DNA of 64,000 bases from the NCBI GenBank assembly GCA_016647705.1, contig CM028328.1, forward strand, positions 8,469,614 through 8,533,613, given 5' to 3'. This DNA is from Eucommia ulmoides. Taxonomy: Eukaryota; Streptophyta; Magnoliopsida; Garryales; Eucommiaceae. A program made the position numbers and the translations under genes. Positions 20,011 through 32,007 of this stretch are shown piece after piece. The notes beneath the pieces were generated by a model, which had not been told where the DNA came from, made no database searches, and saw nothing but the letters and a program-made list of their open reading frames with translations. Each line of letters starts with the position of its first letter. Within the stretch, counting starts at the first letter, position 1.

Positions 20011-20879
20011 CATGATTTGTATGGTTTATTAGTACACTCGTCTCACTCTTGCTTCTTGGGGGAAAATGAATTTGAATAGACTCTGCTTAAATATCACTTT
20101 AATCTATTACTCCGGTTCTATTCTTATGAATTAATATATATAAATTTTGTTTTCTGATCTAATTGCAGCCTTTATTGGAAATTACGAGGCATAAACTTTC
20201 ACAGTTTAGTGATCAGAAATGTTGTGTTCTTTGCCCATGCTCTCTTTATCATTGCTTTCTAAATTAGAACCGATGCAATTACGATTTAGCTTGAAGAATG
20301 ATATTTCTATGATGCCATTTACATGATATTCTTTTCTTATTTTTGTTTCGCGGGCTCTTTTGCATGCCTGCATTGATTGTTCGTTGAAACCCTAAATCCA
20401 GTGGATTGCTGCTTCTGACCTTGAAGATGATAGTGCGAATCGGTATATACATGTTCTGCCATTTGCGTGGCTCAAAATATTTTTTATGCCTTGTTGGATG
20501 TCGTTTGTCTAATTTCTTGTTCATTTTGCAGACACCAGAGGCCCATGCTGCTGCATGGGAGTCTCTAAAGGTAAGCTTTACACTTGTTTCCCTTTTTCGT
20601 TATGTAAATAGTTATCCTATTTTGCTCTCAGTTGCATGTTGCTTTCATATTATTAAGGATGTGAACTCATTGAGCCAATTTTTTTTTTTCTTATGGGGTT
20701 TCTTGTATGTTTGAGATTGATTTTGTCCCTTCGGGTCTCTATGCATGTGGGGTTTCTTGTATATGATTTATAGGTTGGAACCTCTAAATTTTGTTATTCT
20801 ACTATGGTGTCTCTCTCTATGTAGGAGAATAACAAATTTTGGATTGCTATTAGGAGGTTCCACATTTCTGCCATATAAA
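20011..20879. other. Intron-like sequence, no gene assigned
   Basis: Contains two short acceptor-donor bounded segments (20,402-20,442 and 20,532-20,570) that do not join in frame. An imperfect inverted repeat lies at about 20,775-20,862 (CTAAATTTTGTTATTCTAC and its approximate complement). Nothing else is supported. Confidence 0.3.
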
Positions 20880-21102
20880 AATGCTATTTGAAGACATATT
20901 GATTGTCGAATCAAAGTTGCAAGAAAACGGCAAGAAGAAAGCATAATGTCATTATTTTTAGTACGTTTTGCTTGTAGGTTTCTTCTTGAACCCAAGACTT
21001 GTTCCATATAGATATTATTTGAAGACATGGTGATTGTTGAATCAAAGAGCAAGAAAGCAACAAGAAGAAATCATAACATCATTATTTTTCATTTCATTTT
21101 GA
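20880..21102. repeat. Two diverged direct repeats of about 80 bp
   Basis: ATTTGAAGACATATTGATTG and following bases at 20,886-20,965 recur at about 21,020-21,095 (ATTTGAAGACATGGTGATTG). Shared words include AATCAAAG, CAAGAAGAAA and CATTATTTTT. The period is about 135 bp. Confidence 0.7.
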
Positions 21103-22690
21103 TTTATATTTCTAAATTATCAATTGATAGAAGCATTATAAACTATTTTCTATGCAGAACATAAATATTTTCATATTTCTTTGAGCTCCATTTTTTCGTT
21201 ATGCCTAAATTATTTCCTCCGATGGGTAGCACGTACTCTACCCTAGTCTTACAAAAAGAGAGTGTACATTTATATACTACAATAGCTAATCAATTCTAGG
21301 AAACTTTGAATAGTTGATTAATCACAATCAATCAAAATTAATGACATATATGCAATCCCGTAATTAGCAAATCTCTTTCCTATAAATGTGCTGATTTTGG
21401 TTCTTTCCATTAAAGAAGAGAAAGTCAGATCAGCTCAGTAGATCAGACATGACAAATTAGTTCAACACATTAATACCATCTCGTTATTCTTTCATATTTT
21501 CTTCTCTCTACTTTTTTCCTTTTTTGTTTTCCATGCTTTTCTAGGCTTGAGATCTTTGGATGGCTCCAAGACTTGTAATCTAGTGGATATTTACCTTACC
21601 TCCCTTGTGGAAGGTCTAGAGTTCAATTATTTCCCCTAACATATATACAAAAACAAAATGATCTTTGGGTGGCCGCCGCCGTCAATATGTTGCATCCGCG
21701 CAATCTCTATTGCCGGCGCTATTCCTTCTTCCTCCCCTATGCCTACTCATCCTCCTTCGTTCATCAAAATAATAAACAATCACATAATTTGGGGGATGGG
21801 GATCGATTGCAGGTGGATAGAGGAGGGCTGGGGATTCAAACAGTGGCTGTCACCGGCGATGGAGCGTAACAATAGAGGTGGGGAAGATGATATGTAGTTG
21901 GTTAAAGAAAAGGAAAAAATAAGCATTATTAGCATAGACATCCCTGTCATTGACATTTATAATCATTTTGAGCACTGTTTTAAAAAACTCGATCGAATTT
22001 GTTTATTTAAATAAACAAACCGAGCTCAAATTCAAAAAAATAAATAAAATATATTTGTAAAATAAACGAGTCCAGTCAAGTTTTGTTTGCGAGCCCAAAA
22101 GCCAACAAAAAGCCTCACTCAAGCTCAATTGCCACTCTCTCAAGTCTTAAAACTCTCTCTCAACCTAAGATACTTCTTAGCCCTAACACTAACAAAAAAG
22201 TCATCATGAGCCCTACTCTGATAAACAACTGTCAGCTCAGTGAGCCCTATTGTCGAAGAACAACCACCACAAACCCTGATACCGACGAAGATCCACTGCA
22301 AATCTTACCGCTAATGAACAAAAAATTTAGAACTCTCTCTGACTGCAATTTCAGATTGGAAACAAAACACAATTATTTTTATTCCGATGTCCAATTATTT
22401 TGATTCCGACGTGAAATTTGAACGTATCTAATTTGGAAAGCAAAACAAAATTAATTTTAATCATGATTAATTACACATGTAGATCATATATATAGAAACT
22501 CATGGATTACACGAAGCTCATGGATTACACATTTTTGGCCCCACGCACGCTAAACTTCATAGATAGATTACACATATAGAGAGGCTTAGGCCCCATTTAG
22601 TTAATGTTTCTGTTCTCTGATTTTTATTTATGCTCCCAAAAATTTTAGAGATGACGTACATAAATGAGTTTGATGAACACGGTTCTAAGG
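21103..22690. other. Intergenic, no gene seen
   Basis: Low-information AT-rich sequence with a GC-richer patch near 21,665-21,740. A perfect 22-bp palindrome, TTTGTTTATTT and its complement, lies at 21,998-22,019 within a larger imperfect hairpin (CTCGATCGAATTTG, then CAAACCGAGC), perhaps the centre of an old MITE. Frames here show no recognisable protein. Confidence 0.4.
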
Positions 22691-22699
22691 TGGACTCAA

Positions 22700-24835
22700 C
22701 AGTGCCTAAAATTGGATCATCAAGAAATAACTCAATAGATGGATCAATAAAGAATCTGGAGTCAGTGATGGTTCACATGTCAAATGACCGTAAGGAAAAG
22801 AACATTTGATGTTCCCAAAAAATGACATGACGAGAGATACGAAGAGTTTTAGAAATTGGATCCCAACACCGATACCTCTTATGTTTAATACCATACCTAA
22901 TAAAACAACACAAGTGAGGCCTCGGTTCCAGTTTGTTGTGGTCATGTGGTTTGAGAAGAACAAAACAAGCGCAACCAAAGACTATGAGTTAAGAGTAATT
23001 AAGAAGTTTACCAAAATGATGCTGGATTGTGGCGGAAGGGACACAGTTGATTGTGTATACTGTGGTTAAGGCAGTTTCACCCCAAAAACACTCAGGACAT
23101 GATGAAGAAATGAGTAGAGCACAAACAATGTCAAGAATGTGTCTATATTTGTGTTCCGCTTGTCCATTTTGTTTGGAGATTTCAGGACACAAGTGGTGGG
23201 GGAGCGTATATAAAAACATGGTTTTTGTATTCCATTGCATTATCTGAGCGAAAAATTTTGATATTCCGCGAGAATTGAGTTTGAACCACAGAGGAAAAAT
23301 AAAAAATATTTGAAATAGCTTAGATCTGTTTTTCATAAGAAACAACCATGTATATCACGAATAGTCATCCACCAATATAACAAAATAATGAGAATCGCCC
23401 ATTGTTGCATGAGGAGAAGGCCCTGAAACATCAGAATGTACTAAATTAAAATGTACAAGGGAAACAAATTAACTCACATTAAAAGGTGAACCTGATTATT
23501 TTGTAAGTTGACAATGAATATAATAAAAAGACTCATGCTGAAATGAACTTAACTGACCACAAGAAATATGAGAACGAAGACTACTGGATGGAGTATGACC
23601 TAACCGAAAGTGCCACAATTCCACGGGTGAGAATGCTAGGATGAATGTGGCTAATTGGTTTGGTGATGATGATGGGACTTGAAGGTGAGTGAGTGGAAGA
23701 GGCATCTAATTTTACGACTAGTTCAAAGGAGTTTCCTGTCTGAGGGTTTTGCACACAACAACTAGTAGAAGAAAAATAAAAATCAAGTCCAAAATCACAT
23801 AGTTATCCAATAGATATAAGGTTAAGCGTAAGATTAGGGACCAAATACGTATCAGGTAGAGATAAATGAGAAATGTAGATGTGATCTATTGGTAGTGTAA
23901 ATAGTAGGTGCATTCTCATGATGTCATGTAATTGCAATAAGTAGAATCAAAATACCATCGAGATGTACCTGGTGTCGCTGATATGGCTATATTATTACCA
24001 GTTTTAGTTAGAGCTTCGATAAGTGCGGTGCAAAAACCAATCCAATCAGGTGGAGAGCTTAATAAAATCGGTGTAGCATCAGTGGCTATAGCAGCAACGT
24101 TCTTTGGCTTGGGATAAGACCTTTTGCAAGAGTTTCGAGAGAGATATTGGTTCTTATTTGACTGATTTTCGGATGCTGGAAGTTTAGGGTAGTCTGCAAG
24201 ATAGTGGCCCAATTCTCTGCAGACCTTACACAAACGATAAGGACATTTGAGTCATCCATGCCCTTGTGAATGATAATACCTGTAGTATAAGGGCTTCTGG
24301 GATGGGTTTGGTTTGATAGCTGGTGTGGCAAGAGCAACTGGTGCGACTGGTGCTGCAAGAGCAACATCTGTATTTGATCCTTGTAATGTCATAAGGCGTG
24401 TTTCCTTACTGAGTAGATCAGAAAGACCATCGTTTAGGGAAGAGATCTTACCTAGGTTCTTGGCGCATGCTGTGGAGGGTGAAAAGACGACGATACCGAT
24501 TTGATATGTCTATCTTGGTGTAGCGGTGCTAGAGAAGATCCCAAGCTTTTTTTTAGCTATCTGGAGTATACCAATTTGAAGTTTGATCTCTAGGATGATA
24601 GTGGCACGAAACCATATGAGAATCTGGTGATTTTTGGCATCACAATCCTCTAGACGGTTAGTGTATCCTGTAGTTCGTTGTCCTTCTTCTTGGGTTCAGT
24701 AATATCTCCAATCACGAAACGCCACAATTTTCGTCCACGGAGTTAACTAGACATCTCTTGAGCCCATACAACATAATTAGATTCATGGAGAATAGTGGTG
24801 ATAACCTGCGGTGATTCTGAGTCAGCCACAGGTAC
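22700..24835 (-). pseudogene. Ty1/copia polyprotein remnant (gag to integrase)
   Basis: On the minus strand, from about 24,835 leftward, pieces appear in polyprotein order. First is gag (ESNYVVWAQEMSS, near 24,770), then a zinc knuckle (CKVCRELGHYLADYPKL, near 24,220) with its third ligand still His. A protease-like FDSTYCNYMTS follows near 23,930, then the GAG-pre-integrase motif LWHFRLGH near 23,620. Integrase follows at 23,345-22,989 (CPEISKQNGQAEHKYRHIL, CPECFWGETALT). Frameshifts and stops separate them, and the integrase SDN motif is degraded. Reverse transcriptase and RNase H are absent, and no flanking LTR pair was found, so this is a truncated dead copy. Confidence 0.8.
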
Positions 24836-25295
24836 AAATAAAGAGGTGAACCGGTGTAGAAACCACACAAATATGAAAGGAAGTATATTTTGTGTGCTTT
24901 AAATCACAAAACAGAGTCTGGAACAGAATCAAAACGTCGAAAAACCTCAGGAACCAGTCCAAATTTATAGAAAACATATAAAAAAAGGTCTGAACCAGTC
25001 CAAGAAAAGTTACCTCAAATAAACCGGTGACATGGAAAAAGGAAGCTGACTGAGTAGTGACGTGGTAGGTCAATAGGTGGTGTGGCAGTTAAATGCTGAA
25101 GTGGCACTGACGTGGCAGTGACGTGGGCACTGGATGAGTACTGATAGGGCTGATTAGGGCTGACGTGGCACAAAGGTTCAGTGATAGCGAGTGGATCTTA
25201 CAAAAGGAAGGACAACCGACTTCTAGCCACACGTGAGTAGTCGGATCAGGTAATTTTTTGCGTAATTGGAATCGTCTCGTCAAGACAGTTTCTAT
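24836..25295. other. Copia leader or spacer with repeated GACGTGG words
   Basis: No coding region is recognised. Between about 25,055 and 25,172 GACGTGG occurs four times, with related GTGTGGCA and GAAGTGGCA copies, i.e. repeated ACGT-core (G-box-like) words. It lies directly upstream (minus sense) of the copia gag remnant, so it could be leader or LTR sequence of that element. Confidence 0.4.
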
Positions 25296-25545
25296 TGTGA
25301 CAAAAACTTCTTATGTCTCGTTTTAAAAATACTCGCAAAGCGCACGAATTAAATGCAATAAATATTAACAAAAGCAAAGTCGATTCCATGAGGATTGTTT
25401 ATAGAAAAACTTAAATCAATCCAATTTAATTTACTTATAATCTAATTCAAGATGATTTTGATATTGTGATTAAGAAATGGAAAACAAAATAAATAGTGAA
25501 ATAACTAATTTAACTTGATTGAAGATGGAGAGATACTAATGTTAT
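25296..25545 (-). mobile_element. Athila-type LTR fragment
   Basis: About 250 bp starting TGTGACAAAA match, nearly base for base, the start of the Athila LTR at 60,729-60,978, including ATACTCGCAA and AAGATGATTTTGATATTGTG. The match stops at about 25,545, so this is a truncated LTR. It has no duplicated flank that I can see. Confidence 0.8.
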
Positions 25546-25633
25546 GTTTGGGTAAAGGATTTAGGGGAGGAATTTGATTTGGATAAGGGATCTCAAAATC
25601 ATTTTTTAACAAATACCTTGTTTGGGTATTAAG
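25546..25633. other. Flank of the hAT MITE, possibly an older MITE
   Basis: GTTTGGGTAAAGGATTTAGG and GGATTTGTGAAAT-type words here and at 26,281-26,390 (inverse forms TTTCACAAATCCTCCC) suggest the hAT MITE inserted into an older hairpin element. The ends are not clear. Confidence 0.3.
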
Positions 25634-26272
25634 TAGGGCTGGAAAAATAGGTATTTACAAGATGACACGACACGAGACCGACACGAAATTATCAGATCTA
25701 GGTTTTGTTTATCAGGTAGCGGGTCTTTATTGTGTCAGATCCGATAACCCGATAAGAAATAGTGCAGGTTATCAGGTTGACCTGATAACCCAATAGGTTA
25801 CACGATAAGACACGATAAGAATTTCGTGTATTCAAGTTACACGATAACCTAAGATCTAATAGGTTACCCGTTAATTTAATAAATTATTTTTACACCCCCA
25901 AATTATCAAATATTATAATTTAGTACCTAATATATATATTCACATTTCCCTAACCCTACTCATTTAGTCAACTTAACAGATTAACATGTCATTAACGTGT
26001 AATGGGTTAACGTGTAATGGGTAGGTTAATGTGTAATAGAAACCTATCAGGTCTTATCGTGTCGTGTTTACCTGATAGGTTTCGTGTCATCGTGTGACAT
26101 GAAAAATTATCGTGTCGTGTCGTGTTGACATGATAATTTTCGTGTCGTGTTCGTGTTTGGGTAGTCTAACATGATATACTTATCGTGTTGTGTTCATATT
26201 TGGGTCTTATTGTGTTTCGTGTTATCGTGTAATGACCTGTTACACGATTTGTTACTTGTTTTGTCATCCCTA
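25634..26272. mobile_element. Non-autonomous hAT element (MITE), 639 bp
   Basis: Termini TAGGGCTGG and CATCCCTA form short imperfect inverted repeats. A perfect 8-bp duplication GTATTAAG flanks it (25,626-25,633 and 26,273-26,280). The interior is non-coding and built from repeated ACACGA/TCGTGT and TTATCAGG/CCTGATAA words, a composition common in plant hAT MITEs. It shares its end sequence with the element at 5496-6061 but not its interior. Confidence 0.88.
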
Positions 26273-26280
26273 GTATTAAG

Positions 26281-26697
26281 TGAGAAGGATTTGTGAAATA
26301 CTTTCAAGTGGCAAATAGTAGTGAAAAGATGATTTAGAAATCATTTTGAAATAGGTGTAATTTCACAAATCCTCCCAAGAGAGGATTTCATCAATACTGT
26401 TCATCAAGCTTCCTTCTCCTTCGCAATCGCATCTTCGCCCCTATACATCAATCTTCGCCTCCGTCTTAGGCCATCTTTGCCTCCATCTTCGCCATTGTTG
26501 TCCATCATCGTCTTTTTCTTCGTGGTTGATTTGTCATCGCCGTCGTCCATTGTTCTTATTCATCGCCGTCGCCGTCTTCTTCACTCTTGACTCCCGATCG
26601 TCATGCTCATCTCCATCTTCGTCGTCGTCTTCATCGATCTTTATCGCCTTATTCTTTATTATTCAAGTTTGTCTTCTTCTTCCTTATTCAGGTTCGA
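26281..26697. other. C/T-rich stretch, no gene assigned
   Basis: Rich in CTTCGCC, CATCGTC and CGTCGTC words (26,400-26,640), like a simple-sequence region or a 5' leader on the plus strand. A frame from 26,526 is Ser/Phe-rich and runs into the LTR, so I do not accept it as a gene. Confidence 0.35.
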
Positions 26698-28302
26698 TGG
26701 TAGCGAATTATTTCGTCACTACGATACCACAAGTATACGGGTCAAGTTTTAATAGTATAAGGAAGAGTAAGGGTTGTCGTATCCGTAAGGATTGGTTTAA
26801 ATTGTTGTTAAGTACCGCAATTATCGTAACTGAATTTTATTTAGGCGATCAAGTTTTGGAATTTTTAGAAATAAAATAAAAACAAATATAAATACAAAAA
26901 TAAAATAAAATATGGATTTTCTATGCACTAATGTTCTAGGGCCTTGATTTCATCTCTTTATTTTCATGTTATCCTATTAAGAAATTATTAATTAATTTCG
27001 TTCATTCAACAATCTATGTTTCTAAAACTCACTCACTACCTCTCTCGAGTGTAAAGTGAGTGAATGTGTAACCATGTCAACACCGATATCCCTCTCAAGC
27101 ATCTAAAATGATTACATGCATCTTGCCCCAATCTCATGGATTGCACACGTTCTAATAATCTCTAAAAACATTAGAACTTGTGTTATGTTTAAACCTAGTC
27201 CAAATTCGGGATTATTTCTCCTAAGCGTCATACCCTGTATTCTCAAATCAACCACAATATCATTTACAAGTATACAATGGAAGTAATAAAATGATAAACA
27301 CAATTGAATGGTGATTCTAATTGATCAATTTAGAACTCGATTACCTCCCGGTCTCACGAGATCCTAAATTCCCAACTCGAATACTTAGGTATTGATTTCC
27401 TCCCGGATTCACAACAACCTAAATTATGTACTCCCAAATTTGGTTACAAATTCAACCTCTCTTGAGTATAAAATTCGCAACCTAAACTCATCTAACTCAT
27501 TGGCCACATGAATCAGACACATTAAGCCTAGGAGATGCAGAAAATGGAATTAAAACTAACAATCAACAAATATTCACAACACAGTTCAAACGAGATTATG
27601 TCAAGCCCTAGATCTAGATTTAGCACAATATAGACAAATTCATAGCTAATCTTCTCAATATATTCATAAATATATTATGTTCAACACAATACTACAAATA
27701 TAAACTCAGAACAAAAGATTAGGGAGAGAAAAGGAAAGAGAAAATATTATTGAGGATTTGGGCTCCGAATCTTCAATCTTAAGTGCCACCGATGATGTTT
27801 TCTTCGTCCATCTCGCATCAAAATGCCATTATCCAGTGTTTTCCCCTTCAAAATTGCCTCAAATAGCTCTAAAATCGCCTCTTATGGTGTTTCTCCTTCA
27901 TTCCCTCTCTTCTCCTTCCAAAATTAGCCCTAAAATGTCCTTAAAAACGTGTCAGATCCGACTGATCTCGCTGCAGTGAGCTTAAGGCAGCACTGACACA
28001 AGGTTTTTCTTTTGGCTGTATCATTCTCGTCCGAACTCCGATTGAAGTGATTAAACAATTTATGGAAAACTAAGATATATATCTACAACTTCCATGTTTT
28101 GAGATTTTCTAAAATCGGATTGAATCATTGTAAAAAAGGGCCTTAAAGTTACTGTACCTAAATCGATTTTTCATCTTTTTTCCCATTTGTTTATCAACCT
28201 ACAAAATAACACAAAAACATATTAAACTAACAAAAATATTTGAAACACACAAATATTTGAGTCTAAAAGTACTTGATTTATTAGTAAGTAAACCACTCAT
28301 CA
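26698..28302 (-). mobile_element. 3' LTR of a Tat/Athila-like Ty3/gypsy element (1605 bp)
   Basis: In minus sense it starts TGATGAGTGGTTTAC. Just upstream on that strand is TTTGAGTTTGGGAATATT, a purine-rich tract like those before 3' LTRs of Tat/Athila elements, which makes this the 3' LTR. It ends TACCA (plus-strand start TGGTAGCG). It shares the plus-strand word AAGTATACGGGTCAAGTTTT, in a similar form, with the solo LTR at 30,114-31,709, so both belong to one broad family. The left flank duplication cannot be checked because the 5' LTR is not in view. Confidence 0.7.
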
Positions 28303-29036
28303 AATATTCCCAAACTCAAACGTTTGCTTGTCCTCAAGTAAAAGAAAAGAAAATAAACAGCAACACAAATCAAGTACTAAAAAGTTAACGATAAAAATAT
28401 GAGTTTCGTATCGAATCAATAACCGTGCAAGAATCTCTGCAAACACAAGATGGTCCAAACTCAAATGAACTATATACATTGAGATTATCTAGAATTTCAA
28501 ATTTAAATATCAATTTCAATTCACTCAAGACTCTAGATGTGTTAGTGCGCGTACAATCACTTTCACCCAACCAAACGAGCCTCTAATATATTTTTGTGCT
28601 AAGGCGACATTGATTAATCTCTAGATAAAGAATGCAAGAACAACCATAAGCCTATTTTTAGTGTCACTCTCCACTAATTGTATAGGTACATATGTCATTG
28701 GAGATCAAAAGGATTTTGTGGGTTGTAATGTATGGCTAGGGTAAAAGGTAGATGAAAATATTGTATTTAGGCTCAATCACCCTAGGTATATATCACAACT
28801 CATGGATCTTGCATGATTTCTAGAAAATTTTTCACCAACTCCCCTTTTAATCAAATGTCCTCTCTCAATCAATCCCATAAGATATTATTCACAACACAAA
28901 CAAAAACACATAACATTTTTTTAGACAATAGGTGAGAACCATACCCCCAAACTCAAAATCAACATTGTCCCCAATATTACAGGGAAAACAAGAGACAAGA
29001 GGACAAACGGGATACTCACAACTATACTACAACGAC

Positions 29037-29068
<32 letters not shown>

Positions 29069-29602
29069 CAAATACAAAATGGAACACACATCTCAATCCA
29101 CAAATGACTTTACACACATAGCCCGTGCTAGTCATTACGCTCAATGATCCATGCAAACATGCCAATTAGTGACGGGTTTAAGAATTAGAAAAACATATAG
29201 CGGGTCGGATGCATAAAAGTGGGTAATGAAAAAAAATTTAGGCAATGAGGCTCAAAGGGGGGTAACGAAGGGTAAACAATTTCTAGGGTTAGCTTCAAAG
29301 GCTCAAACGATCCAAAGAATGCCTAATTCATTTCTCCAATAACACATCACCTAGTATATGCCTCAAGTTTCACTCAAATGGGTGCTAGTGTTCATATGAT
29401 GTTAAAGTCTATCTACAACACATAAATATTTTTTGAGTACCCAAAAGGCCAAGTGATCGTGATTTTTGGTGTTTGAGTGTGACTAGTCGAAAGTGAATTT
29501 CAATTAACACAAGTCAAGCACACAGACATCTCAATTTAATGCATTTCAAAAGACCTAAGAGATCATCACGTGTCTAAACTTATCATCGATTTCAAGTCAT
29601 TT
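28303..29602 (-). mobile_element. 3' internal region of the same gypsy element, non-coding
   Basis: Follows the purine tract at 28,303-28,345 (minus sense AAACGTTTGAGTTTGGG). It carries no recognisable polyprotein domain, as is usual for the long 3' untranslated stretch of these elements. A T run of 22 lies at 29,039-29,060. The SIRE-like element starts at 29,603 and cuts this region, so the rest may have been displaced far to the right. Confidence 0.5.
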
Positions 29603-30113
29603 TGTTGGCCGAGTGAGCTACCCAGAGGGGGGGGGGGGTGAATTGGATAATATTAAAAATTATCAGAATATAACACTTTAAAAATCAAATAATTGATTTT
29701 ATCATAAAATCAATTATTATCTTTATAACAGCGGATATGTGTTATCAACTAGGTGTACACCCAAACAACAAAATATAAATAATATAAATAAAGCAGCACA
29801 CCACAATATATCCTGGTTCACCAAGATACTTTTAGCTAATCTAATCCTCCGAGCTCCACGGATATCTGCACCCGCTAAACTAATATTCCTTTAAAGGTAG
29901 GAACCAAACTCTCACAATGATTCTTTTCGCAGACTCAGAATCAACCTTTATAAATTTCCTTTTAACAGGTTCAAGAATAATCTTATATTTTTCACAAGCT
30001 AAAGATTAACTTTTTCTTTTTTCCAAGCTCAAGAATGACCTTATCTTTTTTCCAGGTTCAAGACTAACCTAATCCTTTCACAGGTTAAGGATCAAACTTA
30101 ATTCTTTTATACC

Positions 30114-31709
30114 TGGTGACCACAATTATTGCACTGCCACTTTCACCACAAGCGTACGGATCAAGTTTTAATATAATGGACCTTTCGGTCGGGTATCGTA
30201 TCCACAGGGATTGGTTGACATTACTATCGAGTACCGCGATTGTCATAACCCGACTTTATCTAGGCGACAAAAATGGAATATAAAATTTAATACTAATACT
30301 AAACTACTAATTTAACTATACTAATACTATATTGAGATAGTTTTGAGAGAATAGGTTGTCTAGGGATTAGTTTCATTTACGAATACGTGTTCGATCTCGT
30401 TTTAGTTTACATTAAAGGCGTTCAACTTATATGACAATCTCAGTTTGTAAACTCCTCTGCTACCTCTCCTGAGTGTAAGACGGGAGAATACGCGACTTCG
30501 TGTTAACATCAAAATCCTCCTCAACATCTTAATGACCCTAGGCCATGTAAGTCTCGCCCCAACATCATCGATTGCACACAATCCAACTCCCTCCCAGGTT
30601 ATTGAATCATCACGTTGTATTTATCCTATTGATAATCTCAGTTCTAAAACTCCCCCGTCATTTCTCCTGAGTGTAAGACAAGGGAATACGTGATTTCGCG
30701 TCAACACCGAAGTCCCCCCTAATGTCTTAACGACTCTAGGTCAAGTGAGTCTTGCCCCAACATCATTGATTGTCCACAATCCAACTCCCTACCAGGTTAT
30801 TGGATCATGGTGTTCGTTTATTCTAGTCTGAATTTGGAATTTGTCAAACCCCGTATTCTCATAACATCATTCTCATAACATGATAAACAAACAATACGGA
30901 ATACACAATCAACATAACGAAGAACATCTGCAAACAAAACACAAACTCAATTAAACAATGAATTCATAAATTATATTAATAATCTTTATACAACCTATGT
31001 TTAGCCAATGGCCATAACCATGTATACAATGTAAAATGACATAAACATGCTCAACAACTACTAAAAAGAAGAAAACAAAGAGAAGAAACGAGCGACTTAG
31101 TCAATATCCGAAGAATAGCCGCTAGAACCGTCGAACAATCGCTTCCTTCTTTATCTTCCACCTCGGGTTGAGAGCTCTCTCTCAACAATCTCTTATCCTA
31201 ACCCTAAAATATAGCCTAAGGCCTTAGGAGACGAAGATCCCGAAAGAGGGGAGGAGAGAAGGGTATTTATAGGCTAAAAAATATCAAACAAAATATCTAA
31301 ACTGTGTAGAGGCCACCGCCGCGGCGATGAGTATGTCGATTGGTGATCGCTGCGGCGATGAAGAAAGCGATGGCTTTGGAAAAACTTTCTGCTGGTTTAC
31401 CGCCTAGGCGGTGGGATTCACCACCTAGGTGGTGGTCCGTCAGTAGCCTTTGGTCTTTCTTAGCATCTTCACTGCCGTGACAGTGTGCTTGTTTGCAGAA
31501 TCTTGCTGCCTTACTCATTTTTCCACCGTTCTCCGACTGTTCGCGATACGATTTGATCGTTTATGCTTCGATTTCATACCTTTTCACCTCACGCACCTGT
31601 TTTAATACAAAAAGAATAAAAACATATTAAAACATATAAAAATAACTCTAAAACTACTCTAAAACTAACAAAACCGGTTTGGAAATACGTAGGTAGATCA
31701 CACCTATCA
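30114..31709 (-). mobile_element. Solo LTR of a Ty3/gypsy (Tat/Athila-like) element, 1596 bp
   Basis: It starts TGGTGACCACAA and ends CACACCTATCA, flanked by an exact ATACC duplication (30,109-30,113 and 31,710-31,714). Removing it restores TTTTATACCTTAGGCTAAG, which matches the uninterrupted relative at about 42,136-42,160. The minus strand has a TATA box, CTATAAATA (31,264-31,272). Length and several words agree with the LTR at 26,698-28,302. Repeated phrases such as CTCCTGAGTGTAAGAC (two copies near 30,470 and 30,665) show an internal duplication of about 190 bp. Confidence 0.88.
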
Positions 31710-32007
31710 ATACCTTAGGCTAAGAATCAAACCTCATAATCACTCAAAGTATCATTTTCTCAGATAAGGATAAAACATTTATAATTCACTCATAATTGAT
31801 CCTAATCAAGAAAAATCACACCTAAGCTTTTTTCATGGGAAAAGAGTAACCTAACCTTTTTGTACTCTAGGTAAAGATCAAACCTCAATCTCTTTATAGA
31901 AAGAGATCGAAACCCAAAACTATCCCTGATTAGATATTCCCAATAATATCTAATCCGCACACAACTCACCAATTATATAATTAATAAGTTTTTCCCACTC
32001 GAACTTT

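Noticed and set aside
20402-20570. Two small exons (ending SDLEDDSAN and TPEAHAAAWESLK) as one gene
   Set aside because: Splice sites look fair but the phases do not match, and no family is recognised.
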